Source: Acidobacteriota bacterium (GTDB lineage: Bacteria; Acidobacteriota; Vicinamibacteria; Vicinamibacterales; 2-12-FULL-66-21). From it: 7,892 nucleotides of DNA. The position numbers and the translations under genes are program-made. Below, one piece after another: positions 1 to 4,512 of the stretch (position 1 is the first letter of the stretch; every line of letters starts with the position of its first letter). Below the pieces are notes generated by a model. The model searched no databases and was not told the DNA's origin. It saw nothing but the letters and a program-made list of their open reading frames with translations. The stretch covers positions 1 to 7,892 of the forward strand of contig JACDDJ010000190.1 in assembly GCA_013817065.1 (NCBI GenBank), written 5' to 3'.

Positions 1-138
1 GCCCTCCCCACAGGCCAAAACCACGCGCGACCGCAGCGCCAGTCGCTGCGCGGTTTTCGGTCGGCGTACCCATTGATCCAACGTCCGGCGTTCGTCGTCA
101 GTCAGCAGCAACGGTTTGTGGTGGCGTTGTCGGCGCAT
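1..138 (-). CDS. IS630-family transposase, N-terminal 46 residues (runs off left edge)
   Basis: Reading the minus strand from the ATG at 138 gives 46 codons that stay open to the window edge. The translation starts MRRQRHHKPLLLTDDERRTL and continues through WVRRPKTAQRLALRSRVVLA. The pattern of an acidic 'L-T-x-x-E-R' helix, then 'RR-x-K-T-A-Q-R-L-A-L-R-x-R-x-V-L-A-C-x-E-G', is the N-terminal DNA-binding start of IS630/Tc1-mariner-like transposases, which bind the element ends and later carry a DDE catalytic domain. That catalytic part lies outside the window. The start is the only ATG in frame near the family's usual N-terminus; no clear Shine-Dalgarno precedes it. The gene points away from the IS1-like transposase at 196-924, as expected if this element inserted into it. 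Family call is from recalled consensus, not a search. Confidence 0.8.
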   Translation of the reverse strand, partial: MRRQRHHKPLLLTDDERRTLDQWVRRPKTAQRLALRSRVVLACGEG

Positions 139-198
139 GGCACGCAGCGTACCCGCGCCGACGGCGAAGTACAAGACTTTTTCTGAGACACGACACTA
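1..198 (-). mobile_element. Partial IS630-family element, end at a CTAG/TA target
   Basis: The transposase start at 138 is followed on the plus strand by about 58 bases of non-coding sequence ending in cgacac, then TA at 197-198, after which the IS1-like transposase frame begins. Known IS630 elements insert at TA, preferring CTAG, and duplicate the TA. Here positions 196-199 read CTAG, and the next bases (gtgcagctcggg) continue a conserved stretch of the IS1-like protein. The minus-strand end would read GTGTCGTGTCTCAGAAAAAG. The exact tip is inferred, because the other end and its inverted repeat are outside the window. Confidence 0.55.
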
Positions 199-924
199 GT
201 GCAGCTCGGGCACGTCTGCGCCGAGTATCACAGCACCTTCGTCCGCGATCTCCGCTGCAAGCGGATCGAGTGCGACGAGATTTGGCAGTTCTGCTACGCG
301 AAGGCGAAGAACGTGCCCGAGGACAAGCGCACCACGTTTGGGTACGGCGATGTGTGGACGTGGACGGCAATCGACGCGACGAGCAAGTTGATTGTGTCCT
401 GGCTGATTGGTCCACGTGATGCCGGTGCGGCCTACACGTTTATGCAGGACGTTGCGAGCCGGATCGTCACGCGCATCCAGCTCACGACAGACGGTCACCG
501 TGTTTATCTCAACGCCGTCGAGGACGCCTTCGGGGCCGACGTGGATTACGCAACGCTCGTCAAGGTATATGGCAACGATCCGACGAACGAAACGCGCTAC
601 AGCCCGGCGAAGATCCTCAGCAGCACCACGGAGGTCATAAAAGGCAGCCCGAATCCAAAGTTAATTTCTACCAGCTACGTCGAGCGCCAGAATCTCACGA
701 TGCGGATGGGCATGCGCCGATTCACGCGCCTGACCAACGGCTTCAGCAAGAAGGTCGAGAACCACGAAGCGGCCGTCGCGCTGCACTTCATGCACTACAA
801 CTTCTGCCGGGTGCATCAGACGCTTCGGGTGACGCCAGCGATGGAAGCGGGAATCTCGTCGCACGTGTGGTCCCTGTCGGAGCTGGTCGGGCTGCTGGAC
901 GCGGCCGACAAAAAAGCGGCCTGA
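196..924 (+). pseudogene. IS1-like family transposase, 5'-truncated, DDE domain intact
   Basis: The frame encodes the catalytic part of an IS1-type transposase. Numbering from the GTG at 199, the DDE residues are D26 (CDEIW), D98 (TTDGH) and E162 (SYVERQN). Other family hallmarks are GDVWTWTAIDA (50-60), 'QLTTDGHRVYLNAV' (94-107), 'LTMRMGMRRFTRLTN' (166-180) and 'FMHYNFCRVHQTLRVTPAM' (197-215). The C-terminus at 924 looks natural. The N-terminal zinc-ribbon/helix-turn-helix segment of roughly 50-60 residues is absent: an in-frame TGA lies at 184-186, and upstream sequence belongs to an IS630 element. The GTG at 199 is therefore probably not a real start; the frame enters at 196 as L-V-Q-L-G, matching the region just before the conserved C-A-E-Y-H motif as I recall it. 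The product would lack the DNA-binding domain and is expected to be inactive. Confidence 0.85.
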
Positions 925-930
925 GTGAAT

Positions 931-936
931 TACAAT
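931..936 (+). promoter_or_regulatory. -10-like hexamer before the DNA methyltransferase
   Basis: TACAAT differs from the TATAAT consensus at one position and ends 8 bases before the ATG at 945. A start site 6-8 bases downstream would fall at or next to the ATG, so the mRNA would be leaderless or nearly so. No Shine-Dalgarno is visible. A poor -35 candidate (ccgaca, 905-910) is 20 bases upstream, which is too far for a good sigma-70 promoter. Inferred from position only. Confidence 0.35.
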
Positions 937-944
937 CCGGCCCA

Positions 945-1514
945 ATGAACCGCCTGTATTACGGGGATAACCTCGACGTGCTCCGACGGCACGTCGAGGA
1001 CGCATCCGTCGATCTCGTTTACCTCGATCCGCCGTTCAATTCCAACGCGTCGTACAACGTCCTGTTCGCGGAGAAAAGCGGCAAGCAAGCGGCGTCTCAA
1101 ATTAAAGCCTTCGACGATACGTGGCGATGGGACGAAGGAGCAGCGCGAGCCTTTCAGGAAATCGTCGAAGGCGGCGGGCGCGTGTCGCAAGTGATGCAGG
1201 CGTTTCGATCCTTTCTCGGCGATACCGACATGCTTGCGTATCTAGCGATGATGGCTCCGCGTCTAGTGGAGTTGCGCCGCGCGCTGAAGCCGACCGGTTC
1301 GATTTACCTACACTGTGATCCGACGGCTAGCCACTACCTCAAGATGCTGCTGGATGCCGTGTTCGGTCCAGAGCACTTCCTAAACGAAATCGTTTGGAAG
1401 CGGACAAGTGGTCACAATGACGCAACGCGACGTTTTGGTGATGTCACTGACATCATTTTTTTCTATTCCAATGGGCAGGACTACACGTTCAATGTTCAAT
1501 ACCTCAGCCTGTGA
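945..1514 (+). pseudogene. DNA N4-cytosine/N6-adenine methyltransferase, 3'-truncated by IS21
   Basis: The ATG at 945 opens with MNRLYYGDNLDVLRR, then the catalytic motif IV YLDPPFNSNASYN with DPPF at residues 28-31. It continues with 'IKAFDDTWRW' (53-62), 'DMLAYLAMMAPRLVELRR' (95-112) and 'LKPTGSIYLHCDPTASHYLK' (114-133). This is the start of beta-class (Mod/type II) DNA methyltransferases, in which the DPPY/F motif precedes the SAM-binding FxGxG motif. The latter is missing: homology fades at 'DYTFN' (179-183) and the frame stops after 189 residues, whereas such enzymes usually exceed 400. The last codons come from the end of an IS21 element starting near 1493. ATG 945 is preferred over the GTG further upstream because it begins at the family's conserved N-terminus and avoids overlap with the transposase. 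No restriction partner is visible. The truncated protein should not bind SAM normally. Confidence 0.85.
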
Positions 1515-2150
1515 TCAATGGTCACGGAAGCGCAGGTGCGGCTCATGAGGCAGATACGTATGGATGGCAAAACCCAAGCGGCGGCCGCAGCCGCCAGTAG
1601 CATGAGTTTGCGGACGGCCCGGGAGTGGGACACGGGTCCCGTCCCGTCGGCGACGAAACGGGCCCGCGATTGGCGGACGCGGCCGGATCCGTTTGCGGCG
1701 GTGTGGCCCACAGACGTGGAGCCCCTGCGCGCTACCCCGAGCAAGTTCACGCGGGGCAGGCACGGACGCTCCAATGCCGCTTTCGCGACTGGCGGGCGCA
1801 GCACGGCGTCGAGCCTGAGGTGTTTTTCCAGCAGGTCGCCGTTCCTGGTCGCGAGGCGGCGATCGATTTCACGCATGGCGACGACCTGGGCGTGACGATC
1901 GCCGGCGACCCCTTCCCGCACCTGCTCTTTGAGTTCGTGCTCAGTTTCAGTCACTGGACGTGGGTGGCGGTCGTGTTCGGTGAGACGTTTGAGGCGCTCG
2001 TCGGCAGTGTTCAAGGGGTGCTGTGGGCGCTCGGCGGGGTGCCCGGCATCCTGCGCAGCGACAATCTGTCGGCTGGGACCCACGAGCTGAAAGCCAGTAG
2101 TGGCCGCGATCTGACGCCGCGCTTTCGGGCCGTGCTCGAGCACTACGGGA
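1493..2150 (+). mobile_element. IS21-family element remnant, left end plus istA fragment
   Basis: The DNA methyltransferase frame loses its family pattern after 1492, where the sequence becomes tgttcaatacctcagcctg and an IstA reading frame begins 25 bases later. A TGT tip fits IS21-family ends (TG...CA). No istB and no right end are present, so the element was cut. Recognisable IstA sequence stops near 2150. The right boundary is approximate and the left tip is inferred, since neither the matching repeat nor the target duplication can be seen. Confidence 0.6.
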
Positions 2151-2212
2151 TGGCGCGGCATCACCCAGACGCACGCAATCCGCGCTCGTGGGGTGGCATC
2201 CAAACGAATTGA
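1518..2212 (+). pseudogene. istA: IS21 transposase istA, internally deleted and 3'-truncated
   Basis: Two frames together give a degraded IstA. From ATG 1518 the first frame reads MVTEAQVRLMRQIRMDGKTQ, a helix-turn-helix start, then 'RTRPDPFAAVW' and 'DVEPLR' to about 1729. The protein resumes one frame over at 1730 with 'RYPEQVHAGQARTLQCRFRD', 'EVFFQQVAVPGREAAIDFTH' (first catalytic Asp), 'LGVTIAGDPFPHLLFEFVLS', 'VQGVLWALGGVPGILRSDN' (second Asp) and 'LEHYGMA'. Compared with the recalled family, about 15-20 codons between 'PLL' and 'RRYPG' are missing, which also causes the frame change. The final catalytic Glu (HENG-type motif) and the rest of the C-terminus are absent, and the last 20 or so residues to the stop at 2212 look unrelated. 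The protein cannot be active. The 235-codon open frame on the opposite strand is an antisense shadow. Confidence 0.85.
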
Positions 2213-2224
2213 GTGACGCTCCGG

Positions 2225-2422
2225 TTAGGCAGTCCGTCGAACGGGCTGGTCCTGCGCGCGGCGGCGGCGCTCCGACTGCTTGACAAGAGACTCCACGAAG
2301 GCGTGCAACTGATCGACCTTCGCCTTGAGCGCAGCCACGCATTCTGCATCTGACCCGTGCGAAGGACCAATGACGCCGCATGAACGGCAGGCCCGATCTT
2401 CGGGAGGGGGGTGCGATCTCAT
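2225..2422 (-). CDS. Small CxxC-H-C protein with helical tail (65 aa), unknown function
   Basis: Starting at ATG 2422 the protein is 65 residues: MRSHPPPEDRACRSCGVIGP and on to 'QPVRRTA'. It has a probable zinc-binding set C12-x2-C15-x6-H22-x5-C28, directly followed by a long charged helix (29-55, 'ALKAKVDQLHAFVESL') that could form a coiled coil, and a basic tail. The frame is open further upstream to an ATG at 2503, but the shorter start is preferred: it lies only 4 bases after the stop of the zinc-ribbon gene upstream and leaves the cysteine motif near the N-terminus. AGG elements about 4-10 bases upstream could be a weak ribosome site. The close spacing implies translation coupled with the upstream gene. 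I recall short soil-bacterial hypothetical proteins of 'CxxCG...H...C' plus helix form, but know no function for them. Confidence 0.55.
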   Translation of the reverse strand: MRSHPPPEDRACRSCGVIGPSHGSDAECVAALKAKVDQLHAFVESLVKQSERRRRAQDQPVRRTA

Positions 2423-2426
2423 GGCC

Positions 2427-2660
2427 TTAGAACCTGCGAGGATCCTCGGCCCGGGGCCTACGTCGCCGCTGCGGGATGTTCCAGACTTCTCCACAGCCTT
2501 CACACCGCAGGTACACCACGACAGTGGTCATCATGACGGCCTGCACCCGTTGACCGGCGCATCGATCGCAGGACTGTTTCAGGCGCGCAGAGCTTCCGCC
2601 GCGAACGTCTGCGGACGGCAGGGATACCTCGGCCATATAGGAAGCGCTACTGTGGCACAT
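2427..2660 (-). CDS. Small zinc-ribbon protein (77 aa), unknown function
   Basis: The frame from ATG 2660 gives 77 residues. C31-D-R-C34 and C53-E-G-C56 form two CxxC knuckles separated by an 18-residue segment rich in valine and threonine (AGQRVQAVMMTTVVVYLR), typical of a zinc-ribbon beta-hairpin. 'GEVWNIPQ' follows, then a very basic tail (RRRRPR). The first 25 residues look unstructured, so the ATG at 2636 (residue 9) is an alternative start; no convincing Shine-Dalgarno supports either. The stop at 2427-2429 is 4 bases before the ATG of the next small cysteine protein, so the two probably form one transcription unit. A basic tail and zinc ribbon suggest nucleic-acid contact, but that is inference. 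It is not obviously part of any IS in this window. Confidence 0.55.
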   Translation of the reverse strand: MCHSSASYMAEVSLPSADVRGGSSARLKQSCDRCAGQRVQAVMMTTVVVYLRCEGCGEVWNIPQRRRRPRAEDPRRF

Positions 2661-2859
2661 CCCGTCGGGTTCGGCAACACGGCTTAGAAATAGGCGGGAA
2701 TATGCCCAGCGCCGACCTTAGGCACGCGCTGGTAGGCTGAATGTGCCCCGATGCCCCCCCTTCCAGCTGATGCGGCTCTCGCCTGGCATTCCGGCTGAGC
2801 CTCGGCGGATCTGCGCGCTCGTCGCGGTAGCAGTTGATCAACGCATCATCGTCTGACGA
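2661..2859. other. Non-coding stretch, nothing recognised
   Basis: Together with the following bases up to about 3060 this is the longest part of the left half without a recognised gene. Frames on both strands are short and of unnatural composition. It would contain the promoter of the minus-strand zinc-protein pair, but I could not identify convincing -35/-10 boxes. Confidence 0.5.
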
Positions 2860-2916
2860 AGGCGCAGTGCTTCATTGGCTGGCACACACGACGATGGTTC
2901 AATCCCATCCGCGCCT
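2860..2916 (+). other. tRNA-like fold lacking an anticodon arm (possible tRNA pseudogene)
   Basis: The 57 bases can be drawn as a small tRNA. Acceptor strands aggcgca (2860-2866) and cgcgcct (2910-2916) pair at 6 of 7 positions. A D-arm-like stem gtgc/gcac (2867-2870, 2882-2885) has an 11-base loop containing GG. A perfect 5-bp T-arm gatgg/ccatc (2893-2897, 2905-2909) has the canonical loop TTCAATC, including the conserved G53-TTC-A-C61 pattern. Only about 7 bases separate the D and T arms, so the 17-base anticodon arm is missing. G follows as discriminator, then gag, not CCA. The outer bases resemble a tRNA-Trp acceptor as I recall it. It could be a deleted tRNA gene, an attachment-site remnant or coincidence. 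Confidence 0.3.
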
Positions 2917-3003
2917 GGAGCCCTGGGCGCGCCAAGGCGGAATTTGAATGAACGAGATGTAGCGTTCGATTGCTTCCGCCAAGTTCGCGGCGGGGCGTTC
3001 CAT
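2899..3003 (-). CDS. Possible 34-aa small ORF
   Basis: ATG 3003 opens a short minus-strand frame of natural-looking composition, 'MERPAANLAEAIERYISFIQ' followed by 'IPPWRAQGS', ending at TGA 2899. AGG occurs about 10 bases upstream, and a GTG start 4 codons earlier is also possible. There is no recognised domain. The 3' end overlaps the T-arm-like hairpin. The first half would form an amphipathic helix. It may be a fragment of a lost gene or chance; evidence is weak. Confidence 0.15.
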   Translation of the reverse strand: MERPAANLAEAIERYISFIQIPPWRAQGSRRGWD

Positions 3004-3059
3004 GCCGTCCGTCACCTGTCACTCTGGAAGGCAGCCAAGTCGCTGTGCGTGTCTCATAG

Positions 3060-3353
3060 CGTGGTCAGCGGGGGGAGACTCACGGGTGTCAATCTCTCAG
3101 TGAACTGTCACCTTGCGAGCGGCCGCAGCAAGGTGACTCCCAGAACGACCTCCAGAAGCTGCTCAAGCAGCTTCGGCGCGCCAGATCGCGATTAGCGGCG
3201 GAGATTGCGCGCAGTCGCGCTTTGAACGCAAGCCGCAGACGTACTATCGCCGAGCGTGCCGCTGATTTTGCGCAGATCCGTCGGCGTAGTGCCGCGATAC
3301 GCGCCCAAGCTGCGTACCTACGACGCCTCAGACGCACAGCTTCGCTCTCGTAG
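3060..3353 (+). other. Arg/Ala-rich helical open frame without start codon (possible gene remnant)
   Basis: A plus-strand frame is open from the TAG at 3057 to the TAG at 3351. From 3141 it reads QNDLQKLLKQLRRARSRLAA, then 'EIARSRALNASRRRTIAERA' and 'ADFAQIRRRSAAIRAQAAYL', a long, highly basic, heptad-like helix. No ATG, GTG or TTG sits in frame ahead of it, so if it was a gene its 5' end is gone. The opposite strand also has an 89-codon Arg/Ala-rich frame (3358 to 3089) with an ATG. Repeated CGN/GCN codons make both strands read as basic helices, so the coding strand is unsure and neither may be real. No family recognised. Confidence 0.2.
3155..3174. repeat. 9-bp inverted repeat with 2-base spacer
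   Basis: gaagctgct (3155-3163) is the exact reverse complement of agcagcttc (3166-3174), separated by ca. It could be an operator or cruciform, but it also falls in codons for L-L-K-Q-L in the basic helical frame here, which can produce such symmetry by chance. No U-tract follows, so a terminator is unlikely. Confidence 0.4.
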
Positions 3354-3415
3354 TACATGAAGTCGATCCACGCGCTTTTCGCAGAATGTTATGTTTTGTA
3401 CGTGACGCACCCCAC

Positions 3416-3874
3416 CTACCGCGTCTTCGAGCTGCGAGGCGCAGCCGAATCTGAGTCGCTGGCAACCGTGGCGCCCGCCACTGGTTGGCCCGTAAGACGG
3501 CGGCGATTTTCAAGAGTGCCGTACATTTCGATGAGAAGTGGAGGTCGAGCGATTGAGACCCCCTGTGGCTTAAAGCCGCCGTTCCGCGCGGCCAGGTCTG
3601 CTCGAGCGTTGGCGAGGATCTGTAGGAACTCGCGTGAGTAGAAGCCGTGCCGCCGGCGGGCCCGCCGACTTCGCTCCAATCCTGCGGCAGTCTTCGGACC
3701 GGTGCTCTTGCCGCCGTGAAGCCGGCAACGCGCCTTTCCGCGACAGGCAGGGGCCCTACAAGGCAGCCCCGTCTGCCGGGCCTAAGCACCGCAGCGCCGA
3801 GCGTCAGAGAAGCGTCCCGGAGGGTTCCCGTTCCTGAGCCACCCGGTCCTAGTCGGATGCTTATCTTTCTTCAT
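3416..3874 (-). pseudogene. HGGxSTG-domain protein, interrupted by an in-frame TAG at codon 31
   Basis: From ATG 3874 the frame reads MKKDKHPTRTGWLRNGNPPG, 'RFSDARRCGA', then TAG at 3784-3782, then 'ARQTGLPCRAPACRGKARC', 'RLHGGKSTGPKTAAGLERSR' and 'RARRRHGFYSREFLQ', ending at 3416 (152 codons). The NGNPPG start, the CGAKxR...GxPCxxPA...CRLHGGxSTGPKT core and the H-G-x-Y-S tail fit the HGGxSTG family of small zinc proteins common in phage and mobile regions. Cysteines C28, C39, C44, C50 and H53 would bind zinc. In the family as I recall it, codon 31 is lysine, so AAG to TAG is the simplest change. ATG is chosen because GGGAGG lies 6 bases upstream. The start overlaps the terminase-like gene by 14 bases, implying coupled translation. 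Residues after about 95 look less conserved. A TTG at codon 66 cannot rescue the zinc domain. Whether the stop is real decay or an assembly error is open. Confidence 0.75.
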
Positions 3875-4220
3875 CGAGTGCCTCCCGAGCCGCCCCGGCC
3901 GATCGCCCTGAACCGACGTGCCGTTCGAGCCTCGTCACAAGTCGAGGCTTCAATGGTCGTTGCTGCATCGAACTGGGAGTTACTGTTATCCCGCCCTGTC
4001 GGCCGATCTTTGCGATCCGGCGATCTCTGGTCTTGACTCGAATCAATTCCTCGGTGGTCAGCGTTTCACCCTTGAGTTCCGTCGTCACGCGCACGACTTC
4101 GAACAAAGCGACGTGAGCCTGAAGCTGCGTCGGCAGCTCTCCGAGGGGCCGGAGGCGTCCGTATTGATCGAAAAAGTCGGCCACGGTGAAGCCACATCCA
4201 TCTAAGGTTCGAGCTTTCAT
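3861..4220 (-). CDS. Phage terminase small-subunit-like protein (119 aa)
   Basis: ATG 4220 has GAGGGG 4 bases upstream, a strong Shine-Dalgarno. The protein opens with MKARTLDGCGFTVADFFDQY, then 'GRLRPLGELPTQLQAHVA', 'FEVVRVTTELKGETLTTEEL' and 'IRVKTRDRRIAKIGRQ'. The 'F-D-x-x-G-R-L-x-P-x-x-x-L-P', 'EVV-R' and 'V-K-x-x-D-R-x-x-A' order matches the central/C-terminal part of small terminase subunits and prophage homologues, which recognise phage DNA for packaging. The N-terminal helix-turn-helix of about 60 residues found in full-length versions is absent, and no such domain is readable upstream. The last 40 residues are basic and not recognised. It overlaps the HGGxSTG gene by 14 bases. No large terminase or capsid gene is in the window, so this is an isolated phage-derived unit. 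The family call rests on recalled pattern only. Confidence 0.55.
   Translation of the reverse strand: MKARTLDGCGFTVADFFDQYGRLRPLGELPTQLQAHVALFEVVRVTTELKGETLTTEELIRVKTRDRRIAKIGRQGGITVTPSSMQQRPLKPRLVTRLERHVGSGRSAGAAREALDEER
3881..3886 (-). promoter_or_regulatory. Shine-Dalgarno GGGAGG for the HGGxSTG gene
   Basis: GGGAGG lies 6 bases before ATG 3874 and inside the end of the terminase-like gene. It fixes the start of the HGGxSTG frame upstream of the TAG and shows the gene was built to be translated from codon 1. Confidence 0.65.
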
Positions 4221-4224
4221 GATT

Positions 4225-4230
4225 CCCCTC
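4225..4230 (-). promoter_or_regulatory. Shine-Dalgarno GAGGGG for the terminase-like gene
   Basis: GAGGGG ends 4 bases before ATG 4220. It supports this short start over a longer reading frame carrying a helix-turn-helix. The 200 bases further upstream, to the IS5 end at 4432, hold no recognised gene. Confidence 0.6.
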
Positions 4231-4431
4231 GTTCTGCCGTAGTCGCGCGTTGTTCTCGGTTCGTCGTGTCCACGGGCGGCCGGCTGGTTCGAGCGCGGTA
4301 GTTCGGATTTCTGAACGTTTTAAGCGGCTCCTGCAGCCTTCTGCGCCAGTTCTCAGCGGTCCGGTCCTAGGCCGTTAATGCGAAGTCCATACCGTCCAAG
4401 CAGTCCGTCGGGACGATCCGGAGGGTCCTAA

Positions 4432-4446
4432 GAGGCTGTAACAAAA
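4432..4446 (+). repeat. Left terminal inverted-repeat sequence of the IS5 element
   Basis: gaggctgtaacaaaa fits the GAG-x-CTGT-x-x-CAAAA style of IS427-group ends, from memory. Its partner is absent, so it is identified only by similarity and by its position 66 bases ahead of the transposase. Confidence 0.5.
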
Positions 4447-4512
4447 CCGGCCGGATGACAGCATAGACACCTTCTGTTTGGGCGCAGTAACGTCGACGGT
4501 TTATGGCCGGCA

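Noticed and set aside
867..944. Longer N-terminus for the DNA methyltransferase from the GTG at 867
   Set aside because: It would overlap the transposase 3' end, and the family's conserved start is at the ATG at 945.
1496..2203. 235-codon open frame on the minus strand
   Set aside because: It lies antisense to recognisable IstA sequence and has the skewed composition of a shadow frame.
3782..3784. TAG as pyrrolysine or another recoded codon
   Set aside because: No recoding element or suppressor gene is visible, and a single AAG-to-TAG change explains it.
3328..3789. 153-codon minus-strand open frame
   Set aside because: It overlaps the HGGxSTG gene in another frame; the HGGxSTG frame has the conserved motifs and a Shine-Dalgarno.
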